NCBI GenBank assembly: GCA_022113835.1
Contig: JAILWY010000005.1
Coordinates: forward strand, 1,754,501 to 1,818,500
Origin: Atopsyche davidsoni
Lineage: Eukaryota > Arthropoda > Insecta > Trichoptera > Hydrobiosidae
Length of the DNA: 64,000 nt
Reading direction: 5' to 3'
Below the pieces are notes generated by a model. It saw nothing but the letters and a program-made list of their open reading frames with translations, was not told the DNA's origin and did not search any database. The first letter of the stretch is position 1. Every line of letters starts with the position of its first letter. Below, piece after piece: positions 1 to 12,665 of this stretch. The position numbers and the translations under genes are program-made.

Positions 1-276
1 TTAGCTAATCTCAAAGCCTTATGAGGCCGTGACAAACCGGCGACACGGGAGCGGCACGATCCTCCGTGCCGAGGTCTCGCTGGATTAACGCCTGCTGTGT
101 CCTGTGGACCCACCGTGCACTTCAGGGGTGGCTAACTAAATATTTATTCACTGATGGGGGTGCTGCTCTAGAGTTTCCGCTTTCATCAAGTTTGCACGCA
201 TACAATTAAAAAAACATGCATTATTTAACTGAAATTTTTTTCAAAAGTTTTACCTAAAGTTACAACTAAAGTAAAA
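1..276. other. Non-coding left edge with a small GC hairpin
   Basis: The first 140 bases are GC-richer than what follows and contain a 6-bp hairpin (CGGCAC at 52-57 pairing with GTGCCG at 66-71, 8-base loop). From about 180 on the sequence is AT-rich spacer. I see no gene and no repeat shared with the rest of the window. Confidence 0.5.
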
Positions 277-533
277 ATTGATAATGATCAAGTATATTTT
301 TTCAAATATTGAAAATTGATTAAAGAAACTCTCAGAAAAATACCATCGTGATTTGTGTGGGATTCGAAACCACATCCCCAAGCTTACATGGCATTGGCAT
401 AATTGGTAATGCACCTGCCATGTAAACTTGGGGATGTGGGTTCGAATCCCACACAAATCACGATGATATTTTTCTGAGAGTTTCTTTAATCAATTTTCAA
501 TATTTGAAAAAAATGTACTTAATCATTATCAAT
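277..533. mobile_element. tRNA-like TIR element, copy A (giant palindrome)
   Basis: Two near-identical arms of about 117 bp lie in inverted orientation (277-393 and 417-533), separated by 23 bases. The arms differ at only a few positions. Each arm contains the T-arm/B-box part of the tRNA-like module, so one B box lies on each strand, and the spacer is the D-arm/A-box region (GCAT...ATGC at 397-412). The 3' arm ends in the family's terminal repeat, with TCTGAGAGTTTCTTTAAT leading to a ...CTTAATCATTAT end. Just downstream (538-575), sequence resembling the reverse complement of the family's outer motif (see copies C-E) suggests that the element once extended further. A 68-codon ORF on the minus strand here is a by-product of the repeat. 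Non-autonomous; no protein is encoded. Confidence 0.8.
397..460 (+). repeat. tRNA-like module of copy A (D-arm to 3' end)
   Basis: D-arm GCAT/ATGC with loop AATTGGTA, anticodon loop CATGTAA, T-arm GTGGG TTCGAAT CCCAC, then ACAAATCA. The 5' acceptor strand is missing because the inverted arm replaces it. The anticodon stem (CCTGC/ACTTG) is poorly paired. It is a pseudogene-like module, not a working tRNA. Confidence 0.7.
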
Positions 534-3500
534 CAATCAAACCTGTATAGGCAAAATCGTACTTCCTGTGAGACGGTCTTCACAAAAATAAATAATATAA
601 AGTTAAAATCTTTGAAATTGATTTTATAAACCAAACAAAATATTTTAGACTTGTTGCAATTGTATCATTGTACTTACGTTTAAAAATACAAAGTGATTTC
701 AAAAGATGTTTGGCTACATATAAAAACCAAAAAATTGAATGTATAGAAATTTTAATTTAGTACATTTTTGAGTGTTTTAATATTTTTTGCTATTACATCA
801 TTCCTAGGTTAAAATATGATTTTTATTACATCGAATAAATATTTTGATTATTATTTTTGCGACTACAATCGAATACCTGAATAGTTTAAAGACATATAAC
901 TTAAAAATAAATATCAAATCCTATTGCAACTCTAGCGGATTGATAAAATAGAAATAACGCCTAGCTTGTTACAAGCAAAGTAAATAAATTAATTGAAAGC
1001 ATTTTATTTCGATATAAATGATAATTCTTCGTTTAATAGACAGTTGGACAGAAATAAATATTACTAGGACGTCTTATAGCTTCTCGAATTACATTAATTG
1101 GCAACCAAAAACAACAACGGTTGATAATTTAGTATGCTAAGATGTAGCTGTCGTAAATCGTACATAGAACTCTCGATTAAATGTGAAATAAAATGTTATG
1201 TATGGCATAACCTGATTTTATACTGCTTGTGTTAGGGTCAATAAAGAACACAGTTTATTATAAAAAAAACCCAGTGACGTGCAAAACTTTTTTAAAATTT
1301 TATTAAAACTGCATAAAAAATGCAAATAGGCTTGAGCTACATACTCAGTATATTGCCAATAATTTGAGGCAACGACAAGCCAGTTTCTAATAAAGCCACA
1401 CAAAAAATATCATTAGGATAATATACACAAAGGCCAATTTTTTAAATCCCTTTATTGATTGATTTCTTTTAAAAATAAATATTTTAACTTTTGCTAAAAT
1501 TATGGGAATTGTAACCATAAATAATGAATATAGACATGATAAAATTTATGATCAAAAATACAAAATTGTACAAACCGTAAAATTATTTAATAAAACTAAA
1601 AACGTATTATTTGTATTTACTTCTTAATAAAACAACTTTGCGTTTATTTAGTCTGTTTGTTTTGATAGTAGATAGAAACAAAGTTTGTTTTATTTTTTTG
1701 TAACAGTCGGTACCTACTTTTAAAAACAAACTCGATAAATGCCATAAGAGCTTCACCCTCTATCTGCTTCATGCAAGAATGGGCGTGTAATAGACCGCAC
1801 CCTCCACCCTCTGCAAACCTTTAACTTTCTCATTTATGAAAATATAAAATGTACGTAGTTACGTGAGTCAGTATTTCAAATTATAACCGACAAAAAATAA
1901 ATAAAATCCATAGAAATAAGTTGTAGTTAAATAATTTTAGCAGCAGGTAAAAAGATAACAGAGTTTTAAGTATTGTATATGGCCAATTATATTTTCAGGT
2001 TTGGTCAGTGGCTGTGTGATATTAATGCTATTTTAAATGAGATTCATAAGTATTATTTTAGTGATAGCGATGTCTAATGCTAAAATAACGAACAGAAAGT
2101 TAAAAAAGTCTGTAAACACAAAAACACATTATGACGAAAATCGTCTTATCTTTTTTAATTATTAAAAAACATTTATTTGGGCCACGTATATAACTGAAGT
2201 TAAAATAGTTTTTGATGTTGGATTAGATATTGGATGTTGTCTATTATAAATAAATTAATACTGGCTTTTAGTCATGAAAAAAGTATCAAACGGTATTTGA
2301 TAGATTTTTTAAGATGTAAGCATGTTTGTTTTTATGCTATTGAAATAATAATTGAAAAATCGTCGATTGTCTTGGCGATTTCTCATTGAATATATTTAAA
2401 AACACACCAAGCACAGATTACTTCTGTTTTTTCATGAAATACTCTGAAAATTTACATATATTACAAATGATCTTATAAAGAAGAACTGGCAATAGGGCTT
2501 AAGATTTAAGAATTTGGAAGTCAATTTACGAAATCTCTTTAGAACGCTTGCCAGAAAAGTTACAATATCCAACATCCGTTTAAGAAAATACTTCTATATA
2601 CCTAGAAAATATATGAGATTAATGTTTTATTCATTTCAAAAATAGATTTTTATTTAATATAGTATGCTGTCACGAGTCGTCACTGCGCAAACATAAGTTT
2701 TGAGTGCAATATTTTGTCACGTAAATTGTATTGTACTCTATGAGCCAAATCGTAAAAGAAAAGGATTGCTTTTGGAATTGCCTCGACAATATTAACATTG
2801 GCAAGTCCCATGTCGTTTCAAAGGAAATATGACGTCAGTTCTGTGGAAAAACAATTATAGTGCGGATGAAATTATTTCCCGGCGCTGTTTCCATCGAAAT
2901 AAATGTTACTCTTTTTCGAAACTCTATAAAAGAGGTTTCTGTAAGTTCACGAAATGACTAGTTTTCAAGAATTTTTTACAAAGTTCTAAAGTTATATTTG
3001 AAATGATGAATTTTTTTAAAACAAATATTTTTTTTTATTATACAGAATGAGGATTATGTTTTTTTATGTACGTAAATACAAAATAATAAAAATTGTCACT
3101 CGCTTGGTTAGATTTAGATGTTCAAAATTGTTGATATCTCGTTTAAATTTTCCACTTAGCTTCAATAATGCTATACCCAAGCAAAATAATATTTTACAGA
3201 TGTGTTAAATATTTTCAAAATTCCGATTGTGTACTCACGAGCTGTGAGTGTGAGTTTTTGGGTAGTTTATTTAATAAAATTATTAATGCATTTTGGCTTG
3301 CGTATGAATTTTATTTAAGTTCTGTGGTAAAGATAAAATTAAAATTTATAATTATTTATTTATGTGGCCTTAAAATCATACAATTATCATTTAATTAAGA
3401 GAATTTAAATCTGCATTGAAACTTGGGTTTTTCTTTTCTTAACAATCGGAAAATATTAAAACAAATAATGTATTTTATTAGCTACGAAAGAATTCAAGCT

Positions 3501-3779
3501 ATATAGAATTTTTTAAATATTTGACACATAATTGCGTATTTACTGTGTAAAAACATAATTTGCCATGTTTTGTTTGTCTTTCGTCTTAAATTATTTATTG
3601 AAAACATTTAAAAATAAAAATTATCCTTAAATTAGTTTTTTGATCTGGATTTGTTAAATTATGTACAGATGATTAATAAATTGATTTCATTTTTGTACAC
3701 ATCATAATATATTTTATATTTTAAAAAAGCACTCGATAAAAATATACATTATATTTTTAATATTCTTAACAAAGGCTCC
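534..3779. other. AT-rich spacer, no gene seen
   Basis: Very AT-rich sequence with many stops in all frames; the longest ORF (76 codons at 3168-3398) is low-complexity and not protein-like. Two slightly GC-richer patches, about 1740-1820 and 2760-2930, show no motif I recognise. Confidence 0.5.
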
Positions 3780-4920
3780 ATTATAGTTTCCAGTAAACCG
3801 ACGACTTTCTATCGAATTCAAAGAGAAGGAAATCCGTTCTTCCTCCAAACAAAATGTAATCCAAGAACTCGATTAAACCTGAAGCGGAATACAATAGAGT
3901 ACATCCTCACATTCGAATCGGTTATTAGTACGGCGCAGTCCTAAGAGCGTGCGATTGGACTGTTGCCAAGTGACCTTAATCCGGGCAGTAATAACCTTCA
4001 CGACACAGAGCCTTACCCGAGAGCGTCTGTGAGTAATAGCTACCGAGAGGATGCCCCGCTGTATTAAAAGGTCATTAATGCATTTAAATGCATTAAAAAT
4101 TTAAAAAATATATTTTTATTTTTAATGTTAGAAAACAAAAAAATTCACAAAAATTCTGTTGTCTTCAATATCAACAGTCTTAAAAATAATAACTCTCAAC
4201 GAACAAATAATACTTTGGGGACAGAAAATAATACCGTGGGGAGTTTCATGAAATTGTATGATTGTGATATAAAAAAACCTTTGGTTTAGTGAATTCATGG
4301 AAAATAATGTAAATAATAATGTTAACACGTAATCCGTATTTTTGTAAACAATTTTTATGATTTTAAAAAATATATAGTTAAAATACTTTTCGTGACCTCC
4401 ATTCGTTAAATAATGTGTATTTTATTAATTATTATAAAAACAAGCACAAATTATTTTATTTTGTCATAATATTGTATGCAACGAATTGGCTGTCGCTACA
4501 TAAAAATATTTATCGAAACGCTCACGTTCATGAAAAATAAATATACTTAAAAGAAATGCTTTCAAAGCATTTATTTTTTAAAAATAAAATATTTTATTTT
4601 TTACAATTCAATAAAATTGAGTCAACCTGATAATTTAATTTGATACAAATTCATTTAGGGCGGTACTTACCCGGTTTGATTAAATTTAAATCTGCAAAGT
4701 GCGGAGGTGTTTCCCCGCGAGGGGGTGGGGGTTAAAAAAGTAAAAGCCGTGAAATAAAAGAAGCAATAACTAAAATTACCGCCTAGCAACAAATTCAGTG
4801 ACAAGAACCGCACTAAACCCGGAATATGAAAGAAGACATATAAAAAGAGGCGGTCGCGTTAAGCAACTTGTGAATTTTCGTGACGTCATCCTAAAGTATC
4901 AGATCTGTAGAAAGAGTCGC
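3780..4920. other. Two GC-richer non-coding islands
   Basis: Non-repetitive, GC-richer blocks at about 3780-4070 and 4660-4910 are separated by AT-rich DNA. A TATAAAAAG string at about 4839 lies in the second block, but no initiator follows at the right distance. No ORF looks coding. They are candidate regulatory islands only because they contrast with the background. Confidence 0.3.
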
Positions 4921-7917
4921 AGAAGCATTTTATATGCGCTATTTAAAAAAAAATCAAATCGGGTATTTTAGGAGTTAAAAATATATAAGCATTGTGTTTC
5001 ACGTATTATACAAGATATTAAAATATATTTCTGGTAAATAATTTGAGAAATTTTATATTCTTCGAAAACCTTAAAAAGGTTTAAAATAACTCCTCATATT
5101 GAATAATACTCAAGTATCTACAAAACAAATCAATTTATTTTTTCACCTGGATATATATACTAGATTTTAATTTAGAATTTATTAGTGATGATTCAATGAC
5201 CGATATTATTATTCGTATGTTCAATGTGGTTGATATTCAAAAAACGTCAAAACAGATGTTTGGAAAACTTTTCTAACAAAATAGATATTATTACTCGTAT
5301 ATTTTTCTGTTTTTCGATTAATTGCTTGATTTTGTGTCATCGGTGTACTTGAAAAAATATTTATATATTTTTTTGCATACGCTTGCTACAAATTGTGGAC
5401 TGTAGGTCCAGGAGTATCCTGCAAAGTAAAAAGTAGAACATCAAATGAACCTGCACACTTACCGCGCTGAAAATTTAAAAGAAAAGTTTCCTCACTCCAT
5501 GAACGGGGATATCTTTTTAATTATTTATAAATTTTCTTAGAAGTTCTGGAATACTTTTTGCGCGCTCGCACTCCGTCCCGTTCGGGATTTCGCTAAAATC
5601 ATAAATAGTTAGGGGCTGAAAACTTTGTTAAATTTCCATTTTAATGAAGCCTCAAATTTATTAAAGAGCCTGAAATGTCGTATTGAAACTTGATTAGGGT
5701 TTATCGATCACTTTAAATTTAACATAACACTCAAGTATTTTTGACTTAACATATAAACAAACAAATCGTCATCTTAAATTAGAAAGCACTATAGTACGGA
5801 TATGCGATTTAGTTTCAATCCGGGTAGTGAATTCTTGTTAATGATTTTATTTTAAGCCTATTAAACAATCAAACTTCTTTTATTAAATGAATTAAAACAC
5901 TATTTTGTTAGTTAGGAATTTATTCTAATAGACGTTAAATAAATAAAAATACTTATTGAATCCGCTGAAAACACTTTCAGTGGGTCTTAAGAGATTTTCG
6001 CGATAAAAAAAATTGGATTTGAATTATATTTTATACACATATTAAAGCTTTTATATAATATTTTTTTTGATTTAACAAAAAATACGATTGCAATAAATTG
6101 AGAAGATAGAATTTTATTTCTGTTCTTCTCAATAAACTTTCTTATATTATTCCACGAAGATTTTTGGTGATTGTGTTAATTGATTCATGATTTATAGCAA
6201 TATAGCAAAAGTTTATAATCAAAAATACCATATATTCACCACATATATGTTGACGATCCTAGATATTTTGCAACATAAGAGGCATCGAAGTGTTCATTCA
6301 AAACTCTCAACCAAGAAATACAACTTCAATGTATTGTATTTGTATTAAATGTTTATTTCATTGTTTTTGCAATTTTGTAGAGAACTCGGATTGAAAATGT
6401 TCTACAAGGAAGGAAATTTTACCGAGCGGTAAATAATGCGGAATGTGTAATAAAATTTGTTATTCTTTATCAATTTGCTGGCAGAGAAACGTAACGTAGT
6501 GTTCGACCTGGATAAAATGAAATAGAACGTTTTTACGAGCATCAGTTCTCACGCCGTTAAAAGTTGATATTTTTATGTAAATTCTTGTTGCGAGGAAGTT
6601 GTGTTTATGGGCGGGACTCTCCGCCGAGCAGGGACACTTCTTCTAGAAAATTACAGGTGCGTTTAAAATTGAACTTTAATTTTAATAATTGTATAATAAC
6701 ACATTTACTAAAAATAAATTTTGACAAAAAGCACAGCAGGTAATATTGAATCACACAGTGAAGATATCTAATAGTTCTTTTTCACGTAAACATGATTAGT
6801 AGGTGATATTCAAAAATTTATTCATTTTTTATTAGCAATAAGTAAATTGGTCTAATAATTAAAACCACATGTTCCTTGAACACTGAAATATGTATCAAAC
6901 CTGAATGATTTCACTTGTGCTGCTTATCTTTTGGGTTCATAGAAGATATGCGGCGTATATCCACAAAGTGATCAGATATAAATCGCGACAAATTGTTATA
7001 GGCTTACATTCTCATGCATTTTGAAATAGCACCTGTTTCTTTAGAGGTATATTATTAAAGCATGTTTACCAAAATATAAGCTGATTCGGGGTCGAATCTA
7101 CGATCGCTAATACTGCGTTTAATACACAAACACATCTCTCCTATCGTGACGCAGTGGGGTATGAACGTGTATACTTTCTCAGCAAAATTTTATCAAGAAC
7201 GGGTACTTTTCCAAGGCGAACCACCCTTTTTTATCATTAAAACTTACACGGGAGGCTTACATCGTGAAAAATTATGCTTATAAATCGTCCGCCATGTGTA
7301 AAACTTGGATAATGTTGGGTATTACAAATTTATATTGAGGCTTCCTTCGGTACTCGGAGCCTCCTAGCTGCGTTAAGATGACGAAGTATCAGAACAAGGG
7401 AAGATTATGTCACATTTGCATACGTCGTTAAATTTACAGTGCCTAAGACATAAAATAAAATAACGTTCTTTAAGGTAGTTTTAATTATGTAGATATTTTA
7501 TCGTGGTTCGAGAAAATTATGTGAGAAAATTATTTAATATTTGTTTGTTTTACAGATGTCTTACCTTTCCTCAAAATATATATGATTATTACTATCCAAA
7601 TTTGTATTAAAGAAGTACTACAAGTTGTTATTTGACTTTTTTTCAATCGTCGAGAATTTTAACTGCTTTTTATTTGTTTTTAGGACAGAGGTGGGGTGAA
7701 AACCTTTAACCCCAGGCTATAGCAACCTAGTATCGTAGTCGCTCACCTCAATTCTTTACTTTAGCAAGACGTGTTTATTTAATATTTAATGATTCACTGA
7801 TAAATCTGAAATTTTGGGTTTTTTACAAAAGGTTTTTTTTTGTTATGTTATATTAATATTCATATTCAAGTGTCTTCGATAGTTTGTAAAGACACACACA
7901 TATAAAAAAAAATTATT
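4921..7917. other. AT-rich spacer with weak islands
   Basis: No gene seen. GC-richer patches occur at about 5370-5610 and 7080-7440. The latter contains a 6-bp hairpin, GATTCG GGGT CGAATC (7083-7098), and a GAGGCT/AGCCTC hairpin at about 7337-7363. The remainder is low-complexity A/T sequence. Confidence 0.4.
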
Positions 7918-8480
7918 TTGGAATTTTATTGGAATTTTATACGTACTCGAATAAGTGAAATAAGTCCACTTCATGACATTTACCTCTCAGAAATAAATAT
8001 ACTTTTTGGGCAATATCGCAGCCCCGGACACCAAAGCGCAATACTAAAAATATGTTTACAATCCATACCCCTTCAATCTGGTTCACGGTCCGGCGGGCCC
8101 GTAAAGCCTCGGTCCATCGTGACGGAGAGTCCTCCAGCCGTGGAGGGTGCATTCGCGCTGCTGCATAGGAATAAGTTTCAGGATATTGAATTCTATTTTC
8201 AGCCGTTGCCGACCAATAAATGCGCAATAAAGCCGTGGTATATGATTCGGGTACAATGTTGCCAGGGTCGCTCGCCGTGTGTAATAATACATATTTTGGG
8301 AATTCATACTTCATTTGTTGTTTTTTGTGATTTTTTACGGCGTTTACTTTTGTTTGTGTTTTTTTTTTTTTTTGTGAAACTGATGGTAATAAAAACATGT
8401 TTTCCTGTAAAAAAAAATAATATACGAATAATTTTTTTTTGAATTTTAATATTTTTTATAATTATGATTATTTTTTTAAA
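7918..8480. other. GC-rich island open on both strands
   Basis: A 174-codon frame on the plus strand (7918-8442) overlaps a 153-codon frame on the minus strand. Both are open because the middle (about 8030-8290) is GC-rich and poor in stop triplets. Neither translation shows a domain or plausible composition (the plus frame ends in a run of Phe from a poly-T tract). I treat both as non-coding; an unrecognised exon cannot be excluded. Confidence 0.35.
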
Positions 8481-8830
8481 TTTTTCAGCACATATTTGAT
8501 TACTCCGCTAAAGTAAAGGACTAGTCCATCGCTAAGAGCAAAGGACAGATGCAACCACTGATGCCGATACCTTCCTAGCTCTAGGACTATTTCCATATCC
8601 TATCAAAAACAACCCCAGCCTCCCCCGCAGGGACGGATGACTTTTTAATTACTTGGCCCATTACCCCACAAGGAAGACGGGCTAATTATGACTCAGTTTA
8701 GCCTCGCTAATCCCACCCTAGTGCGGCCCCTTTCTGGCTCTGAAGATGCCGCGAGTGGTCGAAACTTTTTACTTAAGCCCCGCTTTAGAGAGTGCTAAGT
8801 CTGCAAGCCTCCAAAGTGAGTCAATTTAAT
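8481..8830. other. GC-richer island with CTGAAGATG...CGAAAC motif
   Basis: Non-repetitive block of higher GC. At 8740-8765 it carries CTGAAGATGCC followed by GTGGTCGAAAC. The motif has the spacing of the CUGANGA...GAAAC halves of a hammerhead core, a motif type also found in Penelope-like retroelement repeats. The flanks do not form the remaining hammerhead helices, so I call only the motif. A related string is at 31807-31835. Confidence 0.3.
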
Positions 8831-9342
8831 ACAAATAATGTCGATTCATTAAGGTGGCATCAAATAATATGAGCGCTTCGTCGAATTCTGATTGAGGTAA
8901 TTTATTATTTATTTGGTGATTTCAGTTGCTTAAATACGATAATAATTTATCCGTGATAAAAATTGGGATTAAAAACTTTAATAATTAGAAAACTACAATA
9001 CAATTTTTTTTTGAAAAACATATTCGATAATTTAAAAAGGGTTTTAAATATTTATTTTCTAGAAAATTAGATTTAAAATAAAATAATATTTTTTTAATGA
9101 ATACACCAAATTTCAAATAATTTTTCAAAATATATAAATAAAGACATAAGCAATCAACTTTACAAAGAAATAAATATTATCAAACCGAATAAAAAACAGC
9201 TTATCCATACAACCTGTCAAATAATTCTTACAAATAAAAGGTTTCTATTAAAAATTCATCGACCGATATCATAATAGGCAATTTAACTTGTTCCTTATCC
9301 AAACGAACATGTATAATTCACATCAAATTAGTGAAACACCTT
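8831..9342. other. AT-rich spacer
   Basis: Low-complexity A/T sequence; nothing recognised. On the minus strand this region lies 3' of the tRNA-like relic at 9343-9400 and could include its SINE tail, but no poly-A or short tandem tail is clear. Confidence 0.4.
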
Positions 9343-9400
9343 AATGGACCCGAACTCAAACTCTCGACCCCCAGTGAGACGCGCTATCGGCTGGTCCATT
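9343..9400 (-). repeat. tRNA-like relic (elongator tRNA-Met-like), SINE head
   Basis: Read on the minus strand, the 58-nt segment begins AATGGACC and ends GGTCCATT, a perfect 8-bp terminal stem. Inside are an A-box-like string (AGCCGATAGCGCGTC) and a B-box-like string (GAGAGTTTGAGTTC). The run AGCGCGTC...GGTCGAGAGTTTGAGTTC resembles the D-to-T region of elongator tRNA-Met. It is about 15 nt too short for a tRNA: the D-loop and anticodon arm are collapsed. It is therefore a decayed tRNA gene or a SINE head, not a functional tRNA. Confidence 0.5.
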
Positions 9401-12130
9401 ATAACAAACAACATTAGCTTTTATCGTATTTCATTAATACACCTTTGCAGAGGCGACGGATAAAAAAGTCTCGCGACCAGATCGTTTCGTTATCTGGACA
9501 CGTCCGACCGAAAATAAAATTTAAAATGAACACACGTTTATCTATCATACCGAAGGCTGTACGGTTCTGATATCGACTTTTAATTAACGTTTCATTCGCC
9601 TTGCCTGCAAGGACTTTGTCCAGTGCAGGGGAGTGCAATGACACTTTTTTATTTAATTTTTTGCTTGTTAATATTATTCATTCATAGCAAGTAAAGAAAT
9701 GATAAAAAAAACCAAAGATGCTATTGTATATTTTTATAAATCAAAACTTCAAATTATATTTTAGTCATAACATCAAATCGCATTTAAATAACAATTAACC
9801 GGTCTGGGTAAATATTATATATCTTAGATTTTTCGCATGCGCAAATATTTGCGAGCATTGTTTACTGATAATATGTTTGCGTGATGTTATCAACGTTCCC
9901 TGGATTATTACTTGTAGGCATATGTATTATGACATATTTATTCATGACAGACAAGTTTAATATGTACTATTTTATACTCAAACAAAAAATATAAATTTTA
10001 CAATTTCCAAGATGATAGCGATTGGGTAAGGCAATGATTGTTTTCAGGTTATTCGTATATTTTGCTTATAACATTTGTCATGTATTGTATAAAAATTAAC
10101 TGTGCATTTTTTGGTATGAAATTAAATTGTAATAGCAAGGTAAACTTTCACAGCAAACGCTTCGAATGCACCGCATTGTTACCAAGATAAAACAAAATAA
10201 GTAAGGAAAGGAGATTAGCAGTGCTCCTTTTTGAATTGTTGGGAATTATACAGTCGCTTATCGGCCACGTACCTCGCACAGTGCCGAGGGAGTTATCTCC
10301 AAGACTCCCAAGTTATTTGTCTCTGCCGTAGTGCCTGAACTGCACTCCTTCCATTAATATATATTTTTAAAAAAAATTCAAACAATAAAATTAAAATATC
10401 AAATATTCGTACTGTATTCATGTCACTAAGTTTCTCACCATGATATTAAAAACGGATTTTTTCGTAAATATTATCTTTATATATTATTGTATAAAAACAC
10501 AAATTTAAGACCATGAAGTTTTATTTTTTTTAAAAATTGCTTAACCTGTTATTATTTTTAAAATGTAAAATCGAAATAAATATAAATAATAAATGGGTAT
10601 GGGGATTAAGGCCGTTTTTGTTTGTGTGTATTTAAAGCCTTTTTCAGTCTCTGAAACTGAAGGCAAGACAAGCGTTATATCATTGTTATGGTTTTTTATT
10701 TATATTGCATATATTTTCAAATTCTAAATTCTTGAATTTATTAACGAATTTTGCTGAACTACCCTGCACACTACGGCGAAGACTTCAGGAAATAAGTGAA
10801 ATAAATAATAGACAAAAACCTTGCATCTTGATAAGCGGCCGTGGTACGAGCGCCGGATACATATTTCATTCCTAAGATTGTCGAGCTCCGTAATTTCATA
10901 TTTCTTAAATGCATTTCACCCTGCAGTACTTAGCGACGCTTGGGGTTGCATAACAAAAACAGGTTCTTTTAAAAAATATTTTCTTGAAGTAGTTCTTAGA
11001 AAAACCCAACACAACTGTAAGTGAATGTGCATCAACCAATCAAAAAAGGTTTGTCACCATTTCATTGAACATCTCGTCGTGTGCTGGCAGCAGTAGAATT
11101 TAATAACCTTAGATTACGAAATCAGAAAATGATTCTAAAATTTTGCACGGTTCCTAATAACTTCCATTTCAATTATATTTTCTTATTTATTTCTTTTCTT
11201 CAAATAAATCTCTTAACAAACTTTACATTCAAATATTACATAACAGTTTCAGAACCAAATCACTATTAGGCTAATAATTTGAAAATACCTTGTAAGTTTT
11301 TTTTCAGCATGGTTTTATATACTTTCGTTTAAAATACTTTTTTCTTATCAATTTATTATCTTCATCGTCAGCCAAAACAAACATTTCATAAAATAAATTT
11401 TACATTCAAATATTAAATCATAGATTCATAGCAAGACATCCGCAGACAGACACAAAACCAGAAGATGGGGCAGAACAGAACTAATTAATAAAAAATCTGT
11501 TTGATTAGTCGGCGAACTGTTTACTCGTCGCTCCTGCTCCGTCTGGAAATTTCAATCTCATTCTAAAAGGTAAACATTATTAAATGTTGATTAATATTTC
11601 CAAGCCCATGGATCACCATTAAGGCTATACATTATTCATGGGGCTCGGAATCCAACGTCTTAAAAAGGGGTCTCGGAGCTGTTAGTGTGATCTTTAAAGG
11701 GTCGGTCTTCGGGATTCCTCTCCTGCTTTTCGTCCGTTTTTAGACAGTTACATCGGTACCTTTTCATAGATCTAAATTTTCAGTTACAATTCACAGATAA
11801 AAGATGTTGAAGTAATACGTATTAATAATTGAATTTTCTTATAAATTTTGCTTTATCAGGGTTTTGTTATTATTTTATAGTTTTGGCAATAGAAAATCTA
11901 AGTTCATTTACTTTTCATGAAAACGACTGAAGTATGATAGCCCTCGCATGACCTTTAAATGAAAAATATTATTATTAATAGTATAGGTAATCATATCTTG
12001 TTCATTTTAAAGTAAAAAAATTATTGATTTTAACCACTTTAAACAAAAATATAGAAATGTTTATCTGTCAGCATATCAACAAAAACGATACAAATATATG
12101 TTAAAAACGAGAAAAAATAGATCATATCCT
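9401..12130. other. AT-rich spacer with islands
   Basis: No gene seen. GC-richer non-repetitive patches lie at about 9420-9640, 10250-10345, 10740-10960 and 11490-11760. ORFs at 9414-9644, 10821-11024 and 11081-11269 show no family signature and no splice context I can defend. Confidence 0.4.
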
Positions 12131-12475
12131 TAAATTGTGATCACTGCGCTGCGGTGGGTAAAACTCTCGCTTACCGGAAGCGCGTTTTCAGCGGGACTTC
12201 CCTCGGTGTAGGGGAGGCTTGTCAGGGCCGACCCACGTCCGGTGTGGATAAAATTCGCCTCGGCTTCCGGTCACACGTGTCGGATGCGACCCGCCCGCTC
12301 CTCTTTGAATTTGCAGAAAGAAATCAGTAGTCACCGGTTTCCGGTCCCCGTCAAAGGCCGGGCCCGTGTCTGGTTTCGGTATTCCCGCCGCTGCATGCCA
12401 GTTTTCAGGAATACCCCGAAAGCGAGATTCGCTTATCCTCAGCTTTTTATTACGTGCCTACTTTCATACTTGTAA
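12131..12475. other. GC-rich island
   Basis: One of the most GC-rich blocks in the window, immediately upstream of the first mariner element. A 77-codon frame (12242-12475) is rich in Arg, Ser and Pro and looks like a GC-bias opening. No CpG-island promoter element or known RNA was recognised. Confidence 0.35.
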
Positions 12476-12665
12476 TTTTCTTATACTAATTTTTATTTAT
12501 ATAAAAATATAAATTCATTCTATTGTGCTTATATTTAAATCTTTTTTTTTTTCATAATACGTCACACATAATGGCTAGAATCGACGTACAGTATTTATTA
12601 CCGAGATAGCAAACTAATTTTCAATTTCTAAAAAAATATATTATCTAGAAGTCTTTATGTATATA

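Noticed and set aside
4839..4880. TATAAAAAG as promoter
   Set aside because: No initiator at the expected distance and no ORF downstream; TATA strings are common in such AT-rich DNA.
7918..8442. 174-codon plus-strand ORF, longest outside the transposases
   Set aside because: The opposite strand is equally open, the region is GC-rich, the end is a poly-Phe run from poly-T, and no domain is recognisable.
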